Assembly: GCA_035610365.1 (NCBI GenBank)
Contig: CM069437.1
Location: forward strand, 32,011,507 to 32,075,506
DNA length: 64,000 nt
Reading direction: 5' to 3'
DNA from: Aquatica leii
Taxonomy: Eukaryota; Arthropoda; Insecta; Coleoptera; Lampyridae
Within the stretch, counting starts at the first letter, position 1. Each line of letters starts with the position of its first letter. Position numbers and translations under genes: made by a program. The notes beneath the pieces were generated by a model. That model was given only the letters and a program-made list of their open reading frames with translations, made no database searches and was not told the origin of the DNA. Of the stretch, positions 1 to 10,023 are shown in pieces.

Positions 1-1204
1 CTCGTCGGTTGTATGCTGCCACGTATTCCTATAGAATATGCTCAAATAAGAATACTTTTGCGTCAGTCCATCGTCGTCTTCGTGAAAAAGGATCTTTCCA
101 ACGTAATAGTGGCGATTGTGGGCTTCAAAGAAATACACGAACACCGGCATTAGAAGAGGATGTACTCAACAGAGAGACTCTTGAAAGTAGCACGGGCAAG
201 GTAGCTGAAGAAGTAGATGTTTCGCATATGACAGTATGGAGAATTCTACATGAACAGCTATTGTACCCATACCACATTCAGCGAGTGCAGGCTCTTATTG
301 AAGCTGAAGCGGCCACGAGTAATATTTTGTCAGTGGTTTTTACAACAATGCATTAATCCAAATTTTCAGTGTTTAGTGCTTTTTACGGATGAGGCAAAAT
401 TTTTCAGAGATTCAATTATAAATTTTCATAACGACCATTTGTGGACTGACAACAATCCTCATGCTATTCGAGATTCCAAACATCAACAAAAATTTTCGTG
501 TAACGTTTGGGGCGGTATTGTAGGGGATTATTTAATAGGACCAATGTTTTTGCCAGAAACATTAAATGGACAAAATTATAGGATTTTTTTAGAAGAAAAT
601 CTACCTGAGCTTATGGACGAGGTGCCGTATGTAATACGCCGTGACTTATGATTTATGCACAATGGTGCTCCGGCCCATTTTAGTCTTGTTGCTAGAGAAT
701 TCCTCAACCATAATTATCCGAATCGTTGGATTGGCAGAGGAGGACCTGTTGCGTGGCCAACACGGTCTCCCGATTTGAACCCGTTAGATTACTTCTTATG
801 GGGACACCTAAAAAATATAGTTTATACTACTCCAGTTCCCACCGTTCATGTTCTTTGTGAACGTATCATCAACAGTTTTTATGTAATTCGGAATACTCCT
901 GGAATTCTTGAGCGTGTCCGGCTGTCGATGGTTCGACGTTGTCAAGCCTGTATTGTAGCTGAAGGCAACCATTTCCAGCAATTGCTCTGATTTCTATGTT
1001 TGTATGTTTCGATTTTGTTTGTTCTTTTAATTAAAATAATGTTTGTTATAAAATAAAAACTGTAAATTCTTACTACATTTCAAAGGGCTGTATCTCCCTT
1101 AAGAAGGATTTCCGGAACCATGTTTATAGAAACTTTTTTCATTTTTTCTATCCATATATTACGCTCTTAAAGTTTGGCCACGTCTTTCAGTTACAGCCTG
1201 TATA
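1..1204 (+). mobile_element. Tc1/mariner-superfamily DNA transposon, left part outside window
   Basis: The window opens inside a DNA transposon whose transposase remnant occupies 9-990. After it comes non-coding sequence with a short block (about 1,186-1,204) that, read in reverse, resembles the usual terminal repeat of this group (TATACAGG.TGTAACTGAAA-like). I take this as the right end, next to a TA. The left terminus is not in the window. Superfamily assignment rests on the transposase motifs; the exact end is a guess. Confidence 0.5.
9..990 (+). pseudogene. Broken DDE transposase (Tc1/mariner type)
   Basis: This encoded a transposase that cuts and pastes its own element. The N-terminal part (9 to about 310) has a helix-turn-helix-like segment (MTVWRILHEQ). 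The catalytic part runs in another frame from about 310, so there is a frameshift near 300-320. It shows the first Asp (LFTDEAKF), the second motif as MHNGAPAHF, and the third as SPDLNPLDYFLWG. In this family the second motif normally carries Asp just before GAPAHF; here it is Asn, a lost catalytic residue. An in-frame TGA at 649-651, where relatives usually have Trp, breaks the protein again before a C-terminal segment ending at 990. The copy is dead. Confidence is high for the class, lower for the subfamily. Confidence 0.8.
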
Positions 1205-1206
1205 GT

Positions 1207-3040
1207 AATATCCAAAACTTTGAATAAGTCGAAAACTTGATTATTTTTAGCGAGCTCCGCGTCTCGGTAAGCTATAGTTGCTCTCAGCAGAAATGAAAAG
1301 TTTTATTTTGTAGATTACGTAAGGTTTACTTTTTTTTAATTTAAAACAAATTTGAACGTAATATAACTATTTATCTCTATAACTATAAAAATACTGCCCT
1401 ATGGTTCTAAATGCTTTATTTGCAATTTATAAAACAAGCGTCTTCGTTAATATATAATAGTAAACACTGTATTTAAAATAGACGTATTTATTAACATAAG
1501 GGATTGTTACCACAAAATACATAAACTTAAAAACCGCAACGATTGCAGCAAATAAACACGCAGAAACGTTCAATACCAGGTAGTGGCAAAATCAACATAC
1601 ATATCCACCTACTCGCATTTCACAATTTAAAAAATGTTTACAAAAACTATTAAATTTTAAACAAAAAAATATATAAATAGCTAAATAAACAGCAACATTT
1701 GCGTCGTAATTAAATTAAGTAAAGCTCGTTCTAAATTTGCTGTTTTACTATTTGTAAAATAAATGTTTAAAAAAACAGTTTTAATTGTAATAGTATTTTT
1801 AAACTATAAAATATTGAGTAAACATTTATTTTAAATTAACTTTAATTTGAGTTGAGTTTTATTACAGTGATTTTTTTGAATGTGTTTGTTATTATAGTTT
1901 TACATTACAATTACAAAAAAATAAATCACATGTTATAAAAATAGGTACAAGTTTAGATCAAGTATATTAAAAATTGATTACAGAAACTCTGAAACCAATA
2001 CCAGCAAATAAATTAAATATATCTATAATTCCAGCGTGTGGTCAGAGTTCGAACAAATTGTTTGTTACATATTAATAACATATTTGTAGATTGTTTCTTC
2101 TAAGAATACATATAAATCTATTGACTGTTATTTCTAATATACAACGTAAATTTTAATTCTAATGAATAAGTTAGTAAAGTATTCAGGAATACGAGAATAA
2201 AAGATATTAGTAAATTATATTGTTGTGATTACTTATATGTATTTGTTTAAATATTATTGTTTTTTTTTATAATCATGGCGTTTTAGTTAAATCGTTAATA
2301 ATGTTTCATTTTTTTTTCAAGGTTTTTTGTTTGAAAACAATAAAAACTTAGATTTGATGAATAGCGGTTTTAAGGAAAACAAGATAATTTTCTTATAATG
2401 TGACAAAGCAACTTAAAAAAGAAACATATCTGTAGAAATCATTTGGGTAACGCGTCTGAAGTGTTATTTCTGGAGTATGGTGCCAACTATGATACGTAAT
2501 TTTGTAAAACTGCCCGCATTTGTCGAAGTACGATTGTTGTTTAAAATTTTTAGTTTAAAATTCTGTAACTTTCATAAAAATTCCTTTGTTTTACACATAC
2601 ATATTTCATATACAACTAAGCGTCCTTAACAAGTGTGGTCTTTCAGTACTACTTATATTTATCAGTCTATCTTGTAAAGTTTGCCGTAAGATGTCCTAAT
2701 TGTTGTAGTTAATGTTGCACACGTGTGAGTTTCAACGGTTAAAATAGGTAGGTTTTTTATATTATTTATACTTACGCTGCTATAATTTTTGCAAACAAAC
2801 GAAATTCATCGCGTTCTCTTTTACCGCATTAATCGGGTAACCAATATTGCAAGTGTTTGATAGCTTACTTTTTGTGAAAAGTTGATTTATTTGACACGGA
2901 AAGCAGTCTTTAACATAACCTCAAATTGCCATGTCTTAATGTCGGTATACGCGTGATCTGAAATTAATTTACTAACATTTCATCATATCCGTAACGTCAT
3001 TTCGGTAACAACTTGTAAAATTTATTTTGGTACCAAAATG
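1207..3040. other. AT-rich non-coding stretch
   Basis: There is no open frame of note, RNA gene or clear repeat. The sequence is A/T-rich with short homopolymer runs and stops in all frames. Confidence 0.5.
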
Positions 3041-3046
3041 GCACTA

Positions 3047-3194
3047 TAGCCCAAACAACACATTGGTACAAAAAACGTCTAAATGTCCGTCTAATAAACG
3101 TTAATAACGCGTTTAAAAACGTTTTAATGTCTAATAAATGTCTATTAGCCAGACATTTAGACGTTTTTTATACCAATATGTTGCTTGGGGGCTA
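3047..3194. repeat. Palindromic MITE-like element
   Basis: Two arms of about 46-48 bases form a nearly perfect inverted repeat: 3,047-3,094 and the reverse complement of about 3,147-3,194. Both start TAGCCC and share AACGTCTAAATGTC. The central part can fold further. A 10-base direct repeat (TACCAAAATG) lies at 3,031-3,040 and 3,193-3,202. It could be a target duplication, but it overlaps the right end by two bases and sits six bases from the left end, so this is uncertain. No coding capacity is present. Confidence 0.65.
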
Positions 3195-3239
3195 CCAAAA
3201 TGAGTTTTTTTTCAAACGGACAAAAAAGTATTATTGATT

Positions 3240-3645
3240 ACAGAAATGGGTAAAACTAAGTTAGTTGTCTTAAAAGAAAAACTAAAACGAGATAAGAAGT
3301 TAGCATATGCAAAACGCGTAAAAGAGAAAGAAGAAAACCAAATAAACAAAAAATAGAACGTAAAAATTAGGGTATCAAACAGGAAAAGCCAAGAAAAACC
3401 TATGCTATAAGCCACCTCATCATGTTTAAATGCCAGCGACGAAAATGTTAAAGTGATAGAAGAAAACATCACTGAATTCAGAAAAGATAAGAATAATAAA
3501 GTATCAAAAAGCAAAAGTAACAAAGAGAATCCTCAATTAGTAATTTCCACATGCTCAAAAAAACAGTTTGGAAATTTCGATGAAATTTCAACTCAACGTT
3601 GAAAGTTACAAATGTAAAAGAAACAAACTTAAAATCAAACAATAA
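3240..3645 (+). pseudogene. Upstream half of a decayed ORF split by the LINE
   Basis: The forward translation is Lys/Glu-rich with few early stops (KLVVLKEKLKRDKKLAYAKR and onward), then decays. It stops at the target duplication of the LINE at 3,660 and seems to resume at 7,651. By context it is the N-terminal part of the protein described at 7,651-8,910. I do not recognise a named domain here. The basic composition would fit a nucleic-acid-binding N terminus. Confidence 0.4.
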
Positions 3646-3659
3646 TATAAGTAATATTA
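3645..3659 (+). repeat. Target-site duplication, left copy (LINE)
   Basis: A 15-base direct repeat, ATATAAGTAATATTA, is identical to 7,636-7,650. It brackets the LINE and marks where it inserted by target-primed reverse transcription. Confidence 0.8.
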
Positions 3660-4199
3660 GGATTCATGCGGTAACTTTCGATGTAGAAGGTCGTATTTAC
3701 ATTTAAGGAAACGTAAAAGTGAAATACAAGTGTAGAAGTTGGAGAAGATAGTTAGTGAAGGAACTGGTGTTAGTAGTGGTAGTAAGAAGGAAGCAGGAGA
3801 GAAAAAGGGGCGGGTAAAGGAGGAAGGGTGTAAAATAATAAATTAATTAAGTGAAGAATAGAAACCGTGGTGGAAAAGTATAAAACTGTGACGAACAAGT
3901 GAGATTAAGGTGAATAAACAGAATAATCAAAAAGGTCAGCGACAAAAGATAACCTCCTACATTAATAGAAATTATTACATTTAAATCGAAATTCAAGCGA
4001 AATTACTACAAGTGGGACGTTTTAAAACATGAAAAAATAAGAAAAGAATGTAAGGAGGAATTTAAAAAAAATAATAAAAAAATTAGGAAAAAAATTAAAA
4101 AATTAAAAATAAGAAATACAAAAAAGAGGAAAGAGATGAATAAAAAGAGAAAGGAATAGGAAAAAGAAAGACAACAAATATTTGAAACAGGAAAGAAAA

Positions 4200-4883
4200 C
4201 AATAAGATCACCAGACATTAAAAAGATAACGGTGAAAATCGAAGAAAAAACCTCAAGAACAGAAGGAGGAAGGAAAGAAATGGAGGAGTTAAAAAAATTA
4301 ATGAGAAAAATAATGAAACAGATGGAAGAAAATATGCAAGGAATAAGGCAAGAAATCAAATAAATGAAAAAAGAAATAGGAGACAGAGAAAATAAGTGGA
4401 AGAAAGATAAAGAGGAACTGGTGGAGAGAATAGAAAAATTGGAGAAAAAAGCGGAAGATGAGGAAAGATGAAAAAGGAACAATAATATTGTGTTAAAAGC
4501 GTGGAGAAGTGAAGAACCACAAAAAGATTTAGCATTGATGCTGTAAGAAAAATTAAATGTAAAAGTAAAAGTGAAAAAAGTGAAGAATGAGATGGTTGTG
4601 GCGGAAATAGGAGATGGGAGGAAAAGCAAAAGGTAATGGCGGAGAAGAAGAAATTAAGGAATACAAGAATATATATATAAGTCACGATTTAACATGGGAA
4701 GAAAGAAGAGTGCTAAGAGAAATAATGAACATAGCGGTGGAAAAAAGAAAGAAAGGGAAAAGAGTATGGGTAGGATACAGAAAAATGGAGATAGATGGAG
4801 GCAGATACATATGGAACGACAGACATAGGGGCCTGAGCAGAGAAAGGGGAGAGAAAATAGGTAACCAAAAAGCAAAAAACTAA
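4200..4883 (+). pseudogene. LINE ORF1 remnant (coiled coil plus basic C-terminal domain)
   Basis: ORF1 proteins of LINEs bind element RNA and act as chaperones in the ribonucleoprotein. Here a long Glu/Lys heptad-like segment (about 4,260-4,470) suggests a coiled coil. It is followed by a conserved-looking block (about 4,500-4,840) with NIYISHDLTWEERRVLREI. The reading changes frame near 4,620-4,680, and stop codons interrupt it, for example near 4,360, 4,468 and 4,543. It lies immediately upstream of ORF2. Function is inferred from position, composition and the recognisable HDLTWEER block. Confidence 0.6.
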
Positions 4884-5009
4884 AGGGCAAAGTGGGGCAA
4901 TAAAGTAGAGAAAGTTGACGAAATGGCAAAGAAAAGGAATAATGATTGATGGAAAAGGAAAAGAAAAAAAGGAGAAAAAAAAGAAAGTAAGGAAGAAGCA
5001 CAGGGAGAG

Positions 5010-7524
5010 GTGAGTGAGCTGAGAGTATTGTTTTGGAACGTAGCGGGAATAAAAAACAAGAAACAGGATTTTTGGAAGTACATCAAGGAACAGGTTGTAG
5101 TGGGATTACAGGAGACATGGATGGAAGAAAAAAAATGGGAGTGGTGGGAAAAAGAGTTGCCGGAGGAATTTGAGTGGGTGGTGCAACATGCAGAAAGAGA
5201 GAAGAATAAAGGGAGTATAATAACGGGAATAAGAAAAAAATTGTTGAGCCAGGAAAAGAAAGAGAAAGTGCAACAGAGAAGAGAAGTTGTAAAAAGGAAC
5301 ATACAGTGGGGAAAAACAAAAATAAAAGTAGTGACGGTGTATAGCAGTAGAATGAAAGAGACAAGGAAAAACATAGAAGAGATGATAGAAGAGAGGGAGG
5401 AGAGATTGATAATAGTATCAGGAGACTTCAACGCAAGAATAGGAGAAGAGAGGGGAATACAAGAAAGAAAAGGAACGGGAAAGAGACAAACAAAGGACAA
5501 GGTGATAAATAAAGAGGGAAAAGAACTGCTGGAAATGTACAACGAAAAAGGGTGGGAAATAATAAACGGGAACAGATAAGAAGAAGGAATGGGGGAATTT
5601 ACGTACATAGGATGAAGGGGAGAATCAATAATAGATTTTGTAATGACAAATGAAGAGGCTGGAAAAAAGGTGAAGACATTTAAGATGGGAGAAAGGGTAG
5701 AGTCAGACCATCAACCACTGGAATGGACAATAGAAGGAAAAGAAAGAGAAGAGAGAGAAGAAGGTGAAAAGTACATTACACAAAAAAAAGGTAGACAGAA
5801 GAGGGTATAAAAAGATATAAAGAGAGAATAGGGAAAACGGTATGGATAGGAAAGGAAATACAAGAGAATGTGGAGGAAATAAGAGAGATGATGGAGAAAG
5901 CAACAGAGAGAGTCCAATTTAGAAAGTGGAAGGGGGAGAAAACAGGATAGAAAAAATGGTGGGATAGAGAATGCAAGGAAGCAACGAAAAATGCAAGGAG
6001 AGCATAAAGACAATGGAAAAAGAATGAATACAAAGAAGCAGTAAAAATATACAAGAAAACATGCGAGAGAAAGAAAGAAGGAAAACAAAAAGAAACAAGA
6101 GGAACAGATCAAAGGAATAAAAATGGAAGATGTATGGAAGTACCTAAAAAAAGAAAGGGAAAAAAACATGACGACAAAGAGAATACGAATTGAAGAATGG
6201 GAGATATATTTTATGAACCTGTTGGGAGGGGAAGAACAACATCATAAAAAGACGCAGTAGTAAGACGAGAAGAAAGAGATAGGGATAGAATAAATGAAGA
6301 CAAAATAATAGAAGCAATAAAAAAGATAAAAAAAGAAAAGGCGGCAGGAAAAGATGGGATACAAAAGAGTGGGAAGAAAATGTAACAAAAAGAATGACGG
6401 AAATACTAAACAAAATATATAAAAAGGGGAAGGATTCCCGGAGAGATGGAGAGAGGGAATAATATGCTCAATCCATAAAAAAGACGAAAAAAATAAAGTC
6501 AAGAATTACAGAGGGGTAACATTATTAAGTACGGCATACAAATTATATGCGACCATACTACAAGGAAGACTACAGAAGGAAATAGAGGAAAGAAGTTTGG
6601 TACCAGACGGACAAGCGGGATTCAGAAAAGGAAGAAGAGCTATAGACAACATATATATACTGAAACACTTGGCAAATAAAGAACTAGAAAAAAAAGAGGG
6701 AAAATGGTGGCACTATTCGTAGATCTAAAAGCTGCTTTTGACAAAGTGAATAGGGAAAAACTGTGGGAATACATGAAGAGAAAAAAAATCAATGACAGAT
6801 TAATACAAAGAATAGAGAAAATCTACGAAGAAACGAGGAGCAGGGTTAAAGTGAATGGGGAAGAGAGCGAGAAATTCATCACATAGAGAGGGTTGAGATA
6901 GGGATGTCCATTGAGTCCAAGCCTGTTCTCAGTATATACGGGGGATCTGGAAGAGACAATGAGAGGACAACAGACAGGAGGGATAGTGGTAGGGAAAGCG
7001 AAGGTATGGTCGTTGGCGTATGCGGATAACATAGTGTTGGTGGTAGAGAAGAGTATTACAAAAGAAAAGGGTACGCGAAAGAAGAAGTGGAGAGATTAAG
7101 AGAATAGGAAGTAGGGGTAAGGGAACAAATAATAATGAGAGATAGGGACATCAAACAACAAGAAAGATCGACAAGAATAAAAGAGGGTAGATATAATCGG
7201 AATTATAAGGATATCAAAGGTGAAGGGGTGCCAGAATATTTAAAGGATATAGAGAATACAAGCAACAAAAAGCAAAAACTGATAGCACGGTTCAGATGTG
7301 GCAATGAGGAGTTAGGTAACAAATATTGGAAAAAAGAAGAAGAAAAGATGTGCAGACTATGTGGAGAAGAGACGGAGGACCTTAACCACATGAGAGAGAA
7401 ATGCAGTGAATTAAGAGAAGAGGTTATAAAAACAGAGGAAATATTAGACGAAAACGGAAATGGAGCGGAGTGGATGGAAGAAGAATGGAGAAGGAGGAAA
7501 AAGTTAAGAGGAGAGAAGGGATAA
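5010..7524 (+). pseudogene. LINE ORF2 remnant: endonuclease, reverse transcriptase, C-terminal zinc motif
   Basis: The first part (5,010-5,579) is an exonuclease/endonuclease/phosphatase-fold nuclease with FWNVAGI, LQETW and SGDFNARIG motifs; it would nick target DNA. After several broken frames the reverse transcriptase follows (about 6,480-7,060): VPDGQAGFRKGR, ALFVDLKAAFDKVN, GCPLSPSLFSVY and LAYADNIVLV. In the last motif the second catalytic Asp of the usual YADD is Asn. The thumb region seems deleted near 7,070-7,140. The C-terminal block (7,135-7,524) keeps a C-x2-C-x8-H-x4-C motif (CRLCGEETEDLNHMREKC). The protein is clearly non-functional, with stops at, for example, 5,577 and 6,884. 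Confidence 0.85.
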
Positions 7525-7635
7525 GAAAATGTATTTAAAAAAAATGTAAATAGAATGTAAATATAGAATGTAAAATAACAAGTGTAAAGCACGAACTAAT
7601 TTGTAAGCTAAGGCAACAAATAAAGTTAAACTTAT

Positions 7636-7650
7636 ATATAAGTAATATTA
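7636..7650 (+). repeat. Target-site duplication, right copy (LINE)
   Basis: Identical to 3,645-3,659 over 15 bases, and directly after the LINE 3' tail. Confidence 0.8.
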
Positions 7651-8910
7651 TTAATAACAAAAATAACAGTAAAATACTACTGGAAAATTCGGCGCAACAT
7701 CTTGATCATAAAAAGAAAAATTTAAATAAGCACCGTTCGTTCAAAATTAACTTAAAGAACTTGATTGGAAATTTAAGAAAAAATACTGAACCCAAAAAAG
7801 CTAAGAACATAAAGATAATAATATAGAAAAAACCAAGCTTTTGCGACAAAAAATTAAAAGAAGAAAATTGCAAACGTGTAACCAATCGAATTCTTATTGA
7901 AAACTTAAACGAACAGAAGACCAAATAACACAATAACAATAAACAATAGTTTGTGATAGTAAAAATATTAATTGTATCTTTCGACGGTGTACTGCATGCA
8001 ACAAAAATGTGTGTCAACTAAAACAGAAAGCAAAAGTCAAGCTATTTAAAAAAATATAATTTTATCAATGGGCGAGGTAATGAAAATTAGAATTATCAAA
8101 ACAAAAAAGAGCATCACTGTTAAAAACTTACTAGAACTGTTAAATAAGCGGATAACGGAGTTTTTAAAACATAATTTTAACATGTTGAATCAATTAATTC
8201 TAAACTGCAGTTTAAGAAGGAAACAATGACTCAGGAAGAACTGGTAATTCAAGTTGACTTTTCAGAGAATTATGTTACCAAGTTGTCATTAGAGATACGG
8301 TCCATGCACTTTGGAGCTTCTAAAAGACAAATTTCTCTTCATACGGGAATTTGTTATTTTCGCACAGATAATCCTTCTCAGTTGCAGCATTTTTCTTTTT
8401 GTTCCATAAGTAATAACCTGGATCATCAGTCTTACGCAATCTAGAAAAAAAGCTGGTTGATTTAGCTTCACAAAAAACGAATATTTTAAAAATTCGTTCC
8501 AATATAGAAATAAGCATAACTGCTATTTTTTGATAACAAAAATATTGCTTTACTTTAAAAAAATTAAACAAATTTTGTGAAACTTCAGCGAAAGTGGCCA
8601 CGGTAAAGACCCAATTGACGGCGTAGGCGGAATCCTAAAAAGATATGTTGATAAATTGGTTCTGCACGGTGATGACATAACATCAGCCTCATCATTTGTT
8701 GATAAATTCTCACATCTAAGCAAAATAAAAATGTGAGAATTTCAGCTTTCTTTAATTGAAAAATTAAAAAATGTACAGTTACAAGATGTTTTTCCTGTTC
8801 CTAAAATAATGTCTGTCCATCAAATAACATGGTCAAAAAATCAACCGTCAAAAATTTTTCTTAGAGAGTCAGCTGCTTTGAATTAAAATTTACTAATCTT
8901 TGAGACCGAA
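7651..8910 (+). pseudogene. Decayed transposon-type ORF, downstream half
   Basis: Forward-strand translation, in several broken frames, shows a conserved-looking chain: RKNTEPKKAK and CKRVTNRILIENLNEQ (about 7,770-7,920); LNKRITEFLKHNFNMLNQ (about 8,140-8,190); MTQEELVIQVDFSENYVTKL then HFGASKRQISLHTG (8,226-8,350); FSESGHGKDPIDGVGGILKR (about 8,580-8,640); and PKIMSVHQITWSKN (about 8,800-8,840). I recall this pattern as a repeated, uncharacterised protein of insect and cnidarian genomes, probably from a mobile element, but I cannot name its family. The upstream part lies at 3,240-3,645, before the LINE. Many stops show that it is dead. Confidence 0.5.
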
Positions 8911-9800
8911 TTAAAAACCTAATCGACTGATTTGGATACACGTCCTAACTACTCATAGTCTTACCCGTCCCGTTTGTACGGTAATTAACGCAATTTTAGA
9001 CACAATCGTTAACATAAAATTCTTGTACGCCACCAAAGTGCATTTAAGAAATAACTGGTTTTTGTTACAGCATTCGAACGTGGTCCGGATTTTATACCAG
9101 ATCCGCATTTAAAAGAAAACGTTTATTATAATAAGTAATTTTTAGTTAGACAAAAAAATTTATGTTAATTATTTGTAATTATTTAACAATTTAAACTCAA
9201 AGTATGACAAGTGATATTTTACGTTTAGATTTTCATAGACTGGATATTAAAAAAAAATTATTCTACTTTGCGTTATTTGTTCTAAAAAACTGACAATTTA
9301 TATCAGAAAACCATACAACTTAAAGCATAATCAGTACAAAGATAAAGTAATTTTTGTTTTAAAAGAAACCTATAAATTTAAATCAGTCTCAAAAAACAAC
9401 GTGGAGTTAAGCAAGTGGTGACAATAAAAAAAGTTGCTTTTAATTACAAAATGCAGGAACAAGTCTGCAGTTAAGAAAATAACGAAGTAATAATAAGAGA
9501 TACATCAAAACAAACTCTGTTACAAGAATTCAGAATGTTGCTTCAAATGTCATATTCACACATTATTGCCTACACTGAGAGACTTTAGCAACAGATAAAA
9601 TGTCTGATGATTTAAGTTTAAGATGAAATCGTAAAAATCATTAACACCATTAAAAGTCGTCTTTTGAATGGACGACTTTTTGCAATTGTTGACTGGCTTG
9701 AGAAAACCATGTAACTATTTTAACTTCTTCACTTAAAACACAAGTTACAAGCCTTAAACAAGACTTTTATAGTAACCTCAAAAACTCATCATAGTGAGAA
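8911..9800. other. Non-coding, possible traces of transposon coding
   Basis: There is no intact frame. Forward translation near 9,630-9,710 gives KIINTIKSRLLNGRLFAIVDW. This faintly resembles a segment of hAT/ZBED-type transposases, but it is too short to annotate as a gene. Confidence 0.3.
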
Positions 9801-9837
9801 AATTTGGTTGTGGTTGTGCCAGAGTGAACGTCGTTTA

Positions 9838-10023
9838 GGTCCCTATGACATTACAGAATTTTTTAAAAAGGTCTTTATAAGAAGCATAACGATGAATAGT
9901 TTGGCTAAAACATGGATCTATCATTTTAACAAGAAAATATTTACTGCAGTAGATTTCAATGCTGTTGAGCATTACTTATTAACCAGAAGACCCAGTAGTA
10001 CCAATTTCAACAGTTTTTCTTAA
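9838..10023 (+). pseudogene. Pogo/Tigger-like transposase C-terminal fragment
   Basis: An open segment of about 62 residues reads GPYDITEFFKKVFIRSITMN, then KTWIYHFNKKIFTAVDF, then EHYLLTRRPSS. In pogo/CENP-B-type DDE transposases, the end of the catalytic domain follows the same plan: a helix with repeated aromatic residues, then a G-I-Y-P-x-N-x-x-I-F block, then an acidic-x-F and T-x-R-P. Here the G-I-Y-P block reads W-I-Y-H. The catalytic residues are not present. This is a short decayed piece; the family call rests on that block alone. Confidence 0.45.

Larger units (their letters stand above)
3660..7635 (+). mobile_element. Non-LTR retrotransposon (LINE), about 4 kb, defective
   Basis: The element carries an ORF1 remnant, an ORF2 with endonuclease, reverse transcriptase and a C-terminal Cys/His motif, then a short 3' tail with an AATAAA-like signal near 7,618. 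Perfect 15-bp repeats flank it. The forward strand is extremely purine-rich (A+G) from about 3,720 to 7,530, which creates long Ser/Leu/Phe-rich open frames on the other strand that are not genes. Many stops and frameshifts make it inactive. I recognise the ORF1/ORF2 style from insect genomes but do not assign a clade. Confidence 0.85.

Noticed and set aside
4006-6502. Many long reverse-strand frames rich in Ser, Leu and Phe (for example 4,006-4,629 and 4,880-5,608)
   Set aside because: They lie opposite the purine-rich LINE coding strand and are its composition shadow; they have no motifs and do not follow a common frame.
9630-9710. Possible hAT/ZBED segment KIINTIKSRLLNGRLFAIVDW
   Set aside because: Only about 20 residues resemble the family, and the expected following block is absent.
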